A stretch of DNA of 20,668 nucleotides from assembly GCA_041569895.1 (NCBI GenBank), contig JBFFXF010000119.1, positions 1 to 20,668 on the forward strand, read 5' to 3'. The stretch's first letter is position 1; each line of letters begins with the position of its first letter. The notes beneath the pieces were generated by a model that did no database searches, was not told where the DNA came from, and worked only from the letters and a program-made list of their open reading frames with translations. Both the position numbers and the translations under genes were made by a program. This document shows positions 13,735 through 20,668 of this stretch, piece after piece. The DNA is from JBFFXF01 sp041569895. Its GTDB lineage: Bacteria > Planctomycetota > UBA8108 > JACQVS01.

Positions 13735-14597
13735 CTCCCGGCCTCCCCCGCGAAGTGCTCGCGGATCAGCTCGCGGGCGCGGGCGATCCACTCGCGGTGG
13801 AGCTCGCTGTCGTCGGGCGGCAGCGGGCTCGCGAGGACACGCTCCAGCCGCTGGCGCGCCTCGTCGAGCCGCTCGTCGGCGAGCAGCACCTCGGCGTACG
13901 CGAGCTGGTTGCCGCCGTACGCCGGGGCGATCTCGCACGCGCGCCGCAGGTTGTCCATGGCGTCATCGATGGTGCCGATGGCGACGAGCGGATTGTTCAT
14001 GGTGTTGAAGCAGAGGATGCCGAGGAAGCGGCGTCCGCCGGCGTGCTCGTAGGCCTCGTCGAGCTCGATGACGCGGCGAGCCCGCTCGGCCATCAGCGGC
14101 ACGCGCCGCACGCCCCGCCCCTCGAGCCGACTGAGGAGCCCGAGGTTGAGGGCGTGAAAGTAGTGCGCCTCGGGCCGGGCGGGCGTGCGCTCGACGGCCG
14201 CAGCGCCGAGGTGCGCGCCCGTGAGCGCGTATTCGCGCCGTCGCTCCTCGTCGGGGTGGTGACCGGCCAGCCAGTACGCGCACCGCGCCGCGCGCCAGAG
14301 AGCGGCCCAGTCGTTCTTCGGCGACGCCGACTCGAGGCAGATGTCGAGCGCACGCTGCACGCGGTCCACCGTGCGCGGCTCGGCCCAGAGCTCATCGGCG
14401 GCGGCGATCCGCTCCTCGAGCTCGGCGGCGGCGAGCGAGCTCTCGCGGACGATGGCGCCCTCGTCGATGGCGGGATCGTGGAAGAGCGAGCATCCGCTCG
14501 CGAAGGTGAGCATCACGGCGACCGCCGGAAGGCACGCCCGCGCTCGATCCGGACCGCTTCCTGCAGAGGCTGGCACGATTGGAATCGAACAGAACAC
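13731..14597 (-). CDS. TatT-like TPR lipoprotein
   Basis: 288 aa. An Arg-containing n-region and hydrophobic CLPAVAVMLTF lead to ASGC with Cys36 as lipidation site, so it is probably a membrane-anchored periplasmic lipoprotein. The rest is all-helical TPR-like: ALWRAARCAYWLAGH, AAVERTPARPEAHYFHALNLG, ARRVIELDEAYEHAGGRRFLGIL, LRRACEIAPAYGGNQLAYAEVLLADERLDEAR. This order (WRAARxxYWL, then EAHY...NLG, then HxGGxRxLG) resembles the TRAP-associated T component, TatT of Treponema. From memory that protein is a trimeric TPR lipoprotein thought to work with a solute-binding protein on hydrophobic ligands. The start is GTG at 14597, touching the TGA of the preceding binding-protein gene. The assignment is by motif only; a generic TPR lipoprotein is the alternative. 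Confidence 0.8.
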   Translation of the reverse strand: MFCSIPIVPASAGSGPDRARACLPAVAVMLTFASGCSLFHDPAIDEGAIVRESSLAAAELEERIAAADELWAEPRTVDRVQRALDICLESASPKNDWAALWRAARCAYWLAGHHPDEERRREYALTGAHLGAAAVERTPARPEAHYFHALNLGLLSRLEGRGVRRVPLMAERARRVIELDEAYEHAGGRRFLGILCFNTMNNPLVAIGTIDDAMDNLRRACEIAPAYGGNQLAYAEVLLADERLDEARQRLERVLASPLPPDDSELHREWIARARELIREHFAGEAGS

Positions 14598-15524
14598 TCA
14601 GCTCCCCGGCGTCTCTTCGGATGTTCCCGATGCTCCTCGCGCACCGGCGCTGTCGCGTGCGCCGTGCGCGCCGCGCTCGTAGCGGGCCTCGAGCGACTCG
14701 AGCCGCGCGGTGTCGAGCGGCGCGAAGCCGGAGATCCCCATGGTCTCGAGGATCTCGCGACCCTTCTCGGTCTTCTCGAGCGCGGCGAGCGCCCGGGCCA
14801 GGTCCGCGGCGAGCTTCTCGCGCCGCGCCGGCTTGCCGATGGTCACCACGACAGCGGTCGGAAAGGCCGGCGTCGTGTGGATCACGCTGAGCTCCCTGGC
14901 CGAGCGCAGGCGCTTCATCCCGCGGTACTCGCGGTGGCTGAGAATGACGGCGTCCTTGCGGTCCCGCGTCACGTCCCGGATGCCCTTCGAGAAGTACTTC
15001 ACCGGCTCCAGTTTCCAGGTCGCGAAGGTGGGCGTCACCGGCTTGCCGTCGGCGCCGGCCATCAGGAGGCGCCGCACCAGCCTGTCCTCCACCAGCGGCG
15101 TCCCGGTGACCGTCTTCCCGGCGAGATCGGCGAGATCGGTGTAACGGCCGGACTTGACGGCGATGTGGAACGGCTCGTCGGGGCGGCTCGAGAGCACCGG
15201 CTCGAGGCCGAGCGCGTCCGCGTGCTCGAGGTAGAAGGCGAGACTGACGATGCCGAGCGTCGGCCGATCGCGCCGGATCGCCTCGAGGGCGCCCTTCTCG
15301 GTGTTGTGATACTCGCCGGCGGCGATCGACGGTCCGCCGTGCTCGCCGACGAACTTCACCAGTCCGGCGACGAACTCGCGCGCCTCCTCGGTCGAGCCGG
15401 GGTAGCCCGGCTGCACGATCACCAGGCGCTCCGACCCGGCGAGCAGCGGCGCCCCCACCGCGACGGCGAGCAACGCGGCGAGCGCCGGCGTTCGGCGACG
15501 GCGGGGCCTACTCCCTGTCCGCAT
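14598..15524 (-). CDS. PhnD-like periplasmic solute-binding protein
   Basis: 308 aa. A basic start (RPRRRR) and Ala/Leu-rich segment (13-29) form a Sec signal peptide with cleavage near residue 30. The mature part resembles PhnD/phosphonate-type class II binding proteins: SERLVIVQPGYPGSTEEA, RPTLGIVSLAFYLEH, FHIAVKSGRYTDLADLAGKTVTGTPL (about 119-143, the family's DLAGKTV hinge signature), DAVILSHREY and ALEKTEKGREILETMG. No permease or ATPase gene is adjacent, so it is unlikely to feed a normal ABC importer from this locus. The ATG at 15524 has GGGAGG 8-9 nt upstream and overlaps the hpnN stop by 17 nt. It lies between HpnN and a TatT-like lipoprotein, so I infer a ligand-carrier role in the same periplasmic process. 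Ligand unknown. Confidence 0.82.
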   Translation of the reverse strand: MRTGSRPRRRRTPALAALLAVAVGAPLLAGSERLVIVQPGYPGSTEEAREFVAGLVKFVGEHGGPSIAAGEYHNTEKGALEAIRRDRPTLGIVSLAFYLEHADALGLEPVLSSRPDEPFHIAVKSGRYTDLADLAGKTVTGTPLVEDRLVRRLLMAGADGKPVTPTFATWKLEPVKYFSKGIRDVTRDRKDAVILSHREYRGMKRLRSARELSVIHTTPAFPTAVVVTIGKPARREKLAADLARALAALEKTEKGREILETMGISGFAPLDTARLESLEARYERGAHGARDSAGARGASGTSEETPGS

Positions 15525-18288
15525 GCCAGCGCCTCCCTTCCACGAGCTTGAGGATCGCCGGCAGCACCAGGGTCGACGACACGAGGCTCGCCGCCGAGCC
15601 GAGCACCATCATCATGCCGAGGCTCGCGAGCCCGCGGTGGTGCGCCAGGAGCAGCATGCCGAAGCCGACGAGCGTGTTCAGGTAGGAGAGCGTCACGGCG
15701 GTCCCCGTGCTGCGAGTCGCGACGCGCGCGGAGCGGTCCTCGCGGAAGCGGTGGATGATGTGCACGCCGCCGTTGATCCCCTCACCGATCAGGATCGGGA
15801 TCGAGAAGAAGTTCGCGAGGTTGAACGATATTCCGAGAACGGGCATCACCTCGGCCACCCAGCAGAGCGCGAGCAGCACCGGCACCATCGCCAGCACCGT
15901 GAAGAGGATACTCCGAAAGTCGAGCAGAATCAGCAGGAAGACGGCGACGAGCGAGTACAGCGCCGCGATGACGAAGCCGCGGCGCATCAGCCGGGTCGAC
16001 TCGTAGACCTGGACGGGCACGCCGGTGACCTCCTCATCCACCTCGCGGATCGCGTGAATGAACTCGGCCATGTTCTCTCCCTTCCAGATGTCCTTCTTCG
16101 GATAGGCGAGAACCAGGTATTTGCCCGACTTCGAGATCACCCGCTGCTTGATGATCGGGTCGAGGTCCTCGACCGACACCGGCACGGGGTCGAGGAGCGG
16201 CGTCAGCGCCCGGTGGGCGCTCTCGAGCTGGCGGCCCCAGGCGACCTGGAACGCGATCAGCCGCTCGCGCGCGAGCTCCGGGCTGTCGTCGATCTTCTCG
16301 ATCAGCCGATCGAGACGGTCGGTGAGGTCCTCGAGCGTCCGCGCTCCCTTGCCGTCGACCCGCAGCGTGCCGCTCAGGTAGGACTCGAGGCGCGACAGGA
16401 GCCGCTCGAGGGCATCCCGGAGCCGATCGAGGTCGAGGGTGTCGAGCCGCCGCGTGAGCTCGGCGAATGGCGCGCCGTCCCCATCGATGCCGGCCCCGAG
16501 CCGGCTGGCCAGCCGCCGCACGAGCTCGATCTTGGTCATCTGGTCGTCGGGCACGTAGTCGAGGAGGCTCTCCACCTTGCCGATCACGTTCTCGTACCTC
16601 TCGTCCGTGAGCTCTTCCGTGAGACGGCGGACATCGTCGATCGATTCAACGACGTAGGCGGCGAACCAGGTCTTGATTCCGGGGCTCTGGAGGATCAGCT
16701 TCTCGTACTGCACGGAGGGCAATCCGACCGCCTGCAGCTCGAGCAGGTTGGCGTCGAAGCGGACACCGCGGAGAAACGGCAAACCGACGAGCACCGAGAT
16801 CACGAAGGCCGGCAGCGTCCACGCGGGCCGGCTCGCGAGCACGCCGAGGAAACCGAGCCGCACGGGCGGCCGGATGACACTGTGCGATCGCCGGCGCTCG
16901 GTGACCGCGATGAGCGCCGGCAGCAGCGTGTTCATCGCGATCATGCAGAGCAGTAGGCCCGTGCCGGCGATGAAACCGAGCTCGGCGAGGCCGCGGAAAT
17001 CGATGAAGAGCGTGGTGTAGAACGCCGCGGCCGTCGTCGTCGCGCCGGTGACGTTGCCCTTCCCCGCCGTCAACAGCGCGTTCCGGATGGCGCCGTCGAC
17101 GCTCCCGGTGGCGAGCAGCTCCTCCTGGTAGCGCGCGATGACGTGGATCCCGAACTCCATCCCCATGGCGACGAGCATCACGGCGAAGACCATGGTGAGC
17201 AGGTTGAGGTGCCCCACCGTGACGGTGACGACGCCGAAGGTGATGCAGACGCCGACGACCAGCGTCAGCGCGGCGAGCGTCGGCCGCCGAATCTCGCGGA
17301 AGAAGACCATGAAGAGCGCCAGCACGCCGAGGACGGCGAGCACCGACGCGCGCACCATGTCGCGGTTGGTGGTCTCCATCTCGTCGGCCTGGAGGACGGG
17401 ACGTCCAGTCAGGCCGATCCTCTCGACGCGATCGGGAAACCGCGCGCGGACGCGATCGAGCGCCGCGAGGATGGCCCGCTTCGGCTCGCGGATCACCTCG
17501 AGCTTGGTGAAGTCCTTGAACGGCAGGATGCGGACGAGGATGAGGTCGCCGGTATAGAGATAGCCCTCGCTGCAGACTCGGTTGATGAGTTCGCTGGCGT
17601 CGATCCCCTCGCGCTCGCCGAGCCGCGTCAGCGGATCGGCCGGCTGCCGCGCGCGGTTCGAGCAGAACGAATCGAGATCGGGCAGCTTGACGGGACGGCC
17701 CTCGACGGCGCGCTCGAGCTCCGTGAGGAAGCCCCCGAGACCGGCGAGCCCGAGCTCGGCGAGCTCCTCGTTCTCGCGCGCGGCGCGGGCGTCGAGCCTG
17801 TCGACGACCAGCTCGCAGAACGACGGCAGGCCGTCGATCGAGAGGAACTCCCGGACGGCCTCCTCGTTCTCCGACAGGAGCGACGAGAGCCGCTCGAGGA
17901 GCGCGCGCGGGACGTAGATCAGCGCGCTGCGCGGATCCGTCTCGACCTTGTGGAAGACGCCGCTGACGTGCTCCGGCAGCGCCTGCATCTCCTCGGCGAC
18001 GGCCTCGGCGATCGCCTTCGCTCGCCGCAGGTCCCGCACCTCGATGACGACGTAGAGGTACTCGAGGTCGCCGAACTCCTCGCGGAACTTCAGAAAGCGC
18101 CGGTTGTACTCGAGGTCGTTCGAGACCAGCGCGTTCTGGTTCGTCTGGAACTCGAGCAGCATCACCGCCGCCGCCACCGAGGCGACGGCGAGCACCGTGT
18201 AGCCGGCGATGACCTTCCACGGATGCCGCAGGAGGACGTCCGCCGTCACTCCCAGCATCCTCTCGAAGAAGTCGTTACGAAGCCGCAT
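15508..18288 (-). CDS. hpnN: HpnN, hopanoid-associated RND transporter
   Basis: 926 aa, inner-membrane MMPL/RND protein. About twelve TM helices are visible: one at 24-46, a block at 312-384 and 412-462, one at 488-507, then 771-845 and 867-912, with two large periplasmic loops (47-311 and 508-770). GMEFGIHVIARYQEE (376-390) and GEGINGGVHIIHRFRED (835-851) are the pseudo-symmetric TM4-type signatures. FDANLLELQ (511-519) after the seventh TM is typical of HpnN. The second loop has heptad-like Leu/Asp-Arg segments (about 606-665). HpnN is known to be needed for moving hopanoids to the outer membrane in Rhodopseudomonas. The gene overlaps hpnA by 14 bp and the binding-protein gene by 17 bp, so it is cotranscribed. 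Confidence 0.92.
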   Translation of the reverse strand: MRLRNDFFERMLGVTADVLLRHPWKVIAGYTVLAVASVAAAVMLLEFQTNQNALVSNDLEYNRRFLKFREEFGDLEYLYVVIEVRDLRRAKAIAEAVAEEMQALPEHVSGVFHKVETDPRSALIYVPRALLERLSSLLSENEEAVREFLSIDGLPSFCELVVDRLDARAARENEELAELGLAGLGGFLTELERAVEGRPVKLPDLDSFCSNRARQPADPLTRLGEREGIDASELINRVCSEGYLYTGDLILVRILPFKDFTKLEVIREPKRAILAALDRVRARFPDRVERIGLTGRPVLQADEMETTNRDMVRASVLAVLGVLALFMVFFREIRRPTLAALTLVVGVCITFGVVTVTVGHLNLLTMVFAVMLVAMGMEFGIHVIARYQEELLATGSVDGAIRNALLTAGKGNVTGATTTAAAFYTTLFIDFRGLAELGFIAGTGLLLCMIAMNTLLPALIAVTERRRSHSVIRPPVRLGFLGVLASRPAWTLPAFVISVLVGLPFLRGVRFDANLLELQAVGLPSVQYEKLILQSPGIKTWFAAYVVESIDDVRRLTEELTDERYENVIGKVESLLDYVPDDQMTKIELVRRLASRLGAGIDGDGAPFAELTRRLDTLDLDRLRDALERLLSRLESYLSGTLRVDGKGARTLEDLTDRLDRLIEKIDDSPELARERLIAFQVAWGRQLESAHRALTPLLDPVPVSVEDLDPIIKQRVISKSGKYLVLAYPKKDIWKGENMAEFIHAIREVDEEVTGVPVQVYESTRLMRRGFVIAALYSLVAVFLLILLDFRSILFTVLAMVPVLLALCWVAEVMPVLGISFNLANFFSIPILIGEGINGGVHIIHRFREDRSARVATRSTGTAVTLSYLNTLVGFGMLLLAHHRGLASLGMMMVLGSAASLVSSTLVLPAILKLVEGRRWHADRE

Positions 18289-19357
18289 CGTAGGTCAGCA
18301 AGCCCTCGCGAAGCCGCTCGACGACGTCCTCGCGCGGCGCCCTGCGCGTGTAGCCGTTGTCGTAGAACCAGAGCGCTGCGCGCTCGAGAGCGCGGCGCGC
18401 GGGTCCGGGCTCGTACCCGAGATCACGCCGCGCCCGCGAAGTGTCGAAGTACATCCGCTTCGAGCTCATCGAGAGCGCCTCCCACGGCACCAGCGGCGGA
18501 CGCCGCGTGAACCGCGCCGCGATCTCGGTGACGAGGGAGACCGGCAGGAGCGCGGAGGTCGGCAGCCGCACGCCGGGCGCGGGCACGCCGGTGCTCGCCG
18601 AGAGCGCCTGGAAGATCTCGAGAAGCGACATGTTCTCGGAACCGAGGATGTAGCTCTCGCCGACCTCGCCGCGCTCAGCGGCGAGCAGGTGACCGCGAGC
18701 GACGTCCTCGACGTCGACGATGTTGAGCCCCGTGTCGGTGTATGCCCTCGCCCGTCCGTCGAGGAAGTGGACGATCATCCTCCCCGTCGGCGTCGGCTTG
18801 ATGTCGCATGTCCCGACGGGCGCGCTCGGATGGACGATGACGACCGGAGCGCCCTCGCGCGCGAGCCGGCGCGCCTCGTTCTCGGCAAGCCACTTCGAGC
18901 GCTTGTAGTGCCCCCTGACGGTGTCGAGATCCGCGATGCGCGTCTCGTCGCCCGGCCGGCCGTCGTCGGGGAGGTGGAGCGTGCCGACGGTGCTCGTGTA
19001 GACGAGACGCTCCACCCCGGCCCTCCGCGCCGCCTCGAGGACGTTCCGGGTCCCCTCGACGTTGTCGCGATAGATCTGTCGCGGCCGCGGATTCCACAGC
19101 GAGTATCGCGCGGCGACGTGATAGAGGGCGTCACAGCCGCGCAGGCCGCGCTCGAGCGAGGGGACGTCGAGCAGGTCGCCGGGGTGGCGCTGGACGCGAC
19201 CGCCGGCCTCCTGGACGCCCTGCTCGAGCGAATCGAGATTGCGAGGGTCCGACTTGTCGCGCGCGAGAAGCCGGACGCTCCAGCCGTCACGAATTAACTC
19301 GCGGGCGACCGCGCATCCGACGAAGCCGGTCGCGCCCGTGACGAACGCGGTGGGCAT
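18275..19357 (-). CDS. hpnA: HpnA-like NAD(P)-dependent sugar epimerase/dehydrogenase
   Basis: 360 aa extended short-chain dehydrogenase. The Rossmann motif TGATGFVG (7-14) has the GxxGxxG spacing. ALYHVAARYSLW (77-88) and IYRDNVEGTRNVLEAA (95-110) follow. The catalytic Ser/Thr is in YTSTVGTL (120-127) and YKRSK gives Tyr151 and Lys155. VIVHPSAPVG and DVEDVARGHLLAAERGEVGE are typical of the HpnA/dihydroflavonol-reductase-like family found in hopanoid clusters. The reaction of HpnA is not established; a role in side-chain or glycosyl processing is usually assumed. ATG at 19357 is chosen because the family begins with this Rossmann strand; the open frame to 19456 adds a low-complexity Arg/Gly/Pro stretch. 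It heads the minus-strand operon hpnA-hpnN-binding protein-TatT-like-two-TM. Confidence 0.88.
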   Translation of the reverse strand: MPTAFVTGATGFVGCAVARELIRDGWSVRLLARDKSDPRNLDSLEQGVQEAGGRVQRHPGDLLDVPSLERGLRGCDALYHVAARYSLWNPRPRQIYRDNVEGTRNVLEAARRAGVERLVYTSTVGTLHLPDDGRPGDETRIADLDTVRGHYKRSKWLAENEARRLAREGAPVVIVHPSAPVGTCDIKPTPTGRMIVHFLDGRARAYTDTGLNIVDVEDVARGHLLAAERGEVGESYILGSENMSLLEIFQALSASTGVPAPGVRLPTSALLPVSLVTEIAARFTRRPPLVPWEALSMSSKRMYFDTSRARRDLGYEPGPARRALERAALWFYDNGYTRRAPREDVVERLREGLLTYDAAS

Positions 19358-19476
19358 CTCTCCGATAACTCCCCCGGGCGGCCCGCGGGCCGGCCGATCA
19401 GACCTCGGGGCGCCCAAAAATGGCGCCTCAAAACGCGCTTCACGGCGGCGGCCCACCTCTTTCCCGCCCGGCGCGC

Positions 19477-19505
19477 TTGCGCCGGAAAACTTCCCTTTCT
19501 ATCAT
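19477..19505 (+). promoter_or_regulatory. Candidate sigma70-type promoter of ribBA
   Basis: TTGCGC (19477-19482) and TATCAT (19500-19505) are separated by exactly 17 bp, about 75 bp before the ATG. The -10 matches five of six consensus bases, the -35 three of six. Confidence 0.5.
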
Positions 19506-19513
19506 AAGTTGTC

Positions 19514-19533
19514 GGGATTTTACCGAAAAAATC
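19514..19533 (+). promoter_or_regulatory. Short A/T stem in ribBA leader
   Basis: GGATTTT and AAAATCC pair around ACCGAA just after the expected transcription start. It is far too small to be an FMN riboswitch and none of that motif's conserved pieces are seen. Confidence 0.35.
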
Positions 19534-19581
19534 CAGCAGACCGAAAGGACATCGGCGCGGCGGCGTCGGACCTTCACAGTC

Positions 19582-20668
19582 ATGGCCGAGACCGAGTTTT
19601 CCACCATAGGCGAGGCGATCGAGGCGATCGCCGAGGGCCGCCTCGTCATCGTCGTCGACGATGAGGACCGCGAGAACGAGGGCGACTTCATCGGCGCCGC
19701 CGAGCGGGTGACGCCGGAAATCGTCGAGTTCATGATCACCCACGGTCGCGGCCTCTTCTGCGCCGCGATACTCCCCGAGACCGCGGCCCGGCTGCGGTTG
19801 CACCCGGCGGCGGAGACCAATACCGCGCTCCTGCAGACGGCGTTCACGGTCTCGATCGACGCCCGGTCGTGCCGGACCGGGATCTCGGCCCGCGAGCGTG
19901 CCGAGACCGTGCATGCGCTGGTCAACCCGCGCACCACGCCGACCGACCTCGCGCGTCCGGGACACGTCTTCCCGATCGTCGCCCAGGACGGCGGGGTCCT
20001 GCGACGCGCGGGACACACCGAGGCGTCGGTCGACCTCGCCCGCATGGCCGGGTTGACTCCCGCCGGCGTGCTCTGCGAGATCCTCGACGGCGTCGACATG
20101 GCCCGCCGGGACAAGCTGATCGAGATTTCGCGGCGCTTCGAGCTGCCGATCATCACCATCGAGGACCTCATCCGGCACCGCCGCAGCACCGAACGCCTGG
20201 TGGCGCGCGGACCGGTGGCGCGATTCCCGACTCGTTACGGCGACTTCAAGCTCATCCCGTACGAGGTCAAGTACGAGACACAGGAGCCGTTCGCGCTCGT
20301 CATGGGCGAGCTGTCGAAGCCGCACGCCCCGCTGGTGCGCATGCACTCGTCCTGCTTCACCGGCGACGTTCTCGAATCGCTGCGCTGCGAGTGCGGCGAC
20401 CAGCTCGACATGGCGCTCAAGATGATCGCCGCCGAGGGAACCGGCGCCCTCGTCTACCTGCCGCAGGAGGGGCGCGGCATCGGGCTGATCAACAAGATCA
20501 AGGCCTACGCGCTGCAGGATGAGGGGCTCGACACCGTCGAGGCGAACGTCGCGCTCGGGTACAAGGCGGACATGCGCGACTACGGAATCGGCATCCAGAT
20601 CCTCAAGGATCTCGGTTTGCGACGCGTGCGTCTGCTGACCAACAACCCGAAGAAGATCGACGCGTTCA
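19582..20668 (+). CDS. ribBA: RibBA: DHBP synthase / GTP cyclohydrolase II (3' end cut)
   Basis: 362 codons are visible and the frame runs off the window; full proteins are about 400 aa, so roughly 40-50 residues are missing. It makes both riboflavin precursors: RibB forms 3,4-dihydroxy-2-butanone 4-phosphate from ribulose 5-phosphate, and RibA opens GTP. RibB is residues 1 to about 205, with DDEDRENEGDF (26-36), THGRGLFC, RPGHVFPIVAQDGGVLRRAGHTEASVDL. RibA follows, with zinc ligands Cys258, Cys269 and Cys271 (SSCFTGDVLESLRCEC), then PQEGRGIGL and TNNPKK. The usual TTGIS of RibB reads CRTGIS here. Start ATG 19582 fits the family N-terminus, although no strong Shine-Dalgarno is seen. It is divergent from hpnA and unrelated in pathway. 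Confidence 0.96.
   Translation, partial: MAETEFSTIGEAIEAIAEGRLVIVVDDEDRENEGDFIGAAERVTPEIVEFMITHGRGLFCAAILPETAARLRLHPAAETNTALLQTAFTVSIDARSCRTGISARERAETVHALVNPRTTPTDLARPGHVFPIVAQDGGVLRRAGHTEASVDLARMAGLTPAGVLCEILDGVDMARRDKLIEISRRFELPIITIEDLIRHRRSTERLVARGPVARFPTRYGDFKLIPYEVKYETQEPFALVMGELSKPHAPLVRMHSSCFTGDVLESLRCECGDQLDMALKMIAAEGTGALVYLPQEGRGIGLINKIKAYALQDEGLDTVEANVALGYKADMRDYGIGIQILKDLGLRRVRLLTNNPKKIDAF

Larger units (their letters stand above)
19358..19581. promoter_or_regulatory. Divergent control region hpnA / ribBA
   Basis: 224 bp without a gene. It holds a 12-bp palindrome GGCCCGCGGGCC (19380-19391), a GGCGCC pair around CAAAAAT (19409-19427) that can form a hairpin in either direction, a ribBA promoter candidate (19477-19505) and a 7-bp stem in the ribBA leader. 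Control of hpnA probably lies between 19360 and 19480; no consensus -35/-10 for it was found. Confidence 0.5.

Noticed and set aside
13735..13938. Longer start for the two-TM protein
   Set aside because: The extra 68 residues are an Arg/Ala/Pro-rich antiframe reading of the upstream lipoprotein gene; TTG at 13734 overlaps its stop in the usual coupled form.
14598..15524. Binding protein as part of a phosphonate ABC importer
   Set aside because: No permease or ATPase gene in the operon, and it is tightly overlapped with hpnN.
19500..19581. FMN riboswitch before ribBA
   Set aside because: None of the conserved RFN-element pieces are visible and the leader is too short.

Overview
This is about 20.7 kb of high-GC bacterial chromosome from a diderm. 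It encodes a BamA-type outer-membrane assembly protein, a hopanoid gene set (squalene-hopene cyclase, HpnG, HpnA, HpnN), a lipoprotein, the MEP-pathway enzyme IspG, a Thermus-type MetRS and a RibBA fusion. No rRNA or tRNA lets me place the organism. The gene mix and repeat-rich intergenic regions would suit a Planctomycetota-like or similar environmental lineage, but that is a guess. No phage genes, transposase or CRISPR array were seen; apart from the repeats this reads as core chromosome.

Layout. 1-146 is a 24-unit hexamer array. 151-690 (-) is a Tsr3/DTW-like protein. 671-957 holds two related REP-like hairpins around a lower-GC spacer. ispG (-, 957-2093) is divergent from a bamA-like gene (+, 2260-4680), with a convincing sigma70-type promoter for ispG between them. 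An M24 metallopeptidase (-, 4765-5958), pcm (+, 6282-6938) and metG (+, 7206-9263) follow, each flanked by hexamer arrays. Then come shc and hpnG (+, 9601-12603), a 516-bp intergenic mosaic of at least six simple-repeat families, and a tightly packed minus-strand operon running from 19357 down to 13120: hpnA, hpnN, a PhnD-like binding protein, a TatT-like TPR lipoprotein and a two-TM protein. Divergent from hpnA is ribBA (+), cut by the window end.

How the genes work together. IspG makes isoprenoid precursors. Squalene (made elsewhere) is cyclised by SHC, and HpnG acts on adenosylhopane. HpnN is the family proposed to move hopanoids to the outer membrane, which BamA also helps build. The three genes translationally packed after hpnN form a plausible periplasmic accessory module for hopanoid (or other hydrophobic ligand) handling that differs from the usual HpnM context; this is the best candidate here for an undescribed system. 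The second main point is a set of hexamer arrays of the form (CGGGNA)n. These match the G3N3 G-quadruplex pattern exactly, and twice lie on the sense strand directly against the Shine-Dalgarno sequence of a gene (M24 peptidase, metG).
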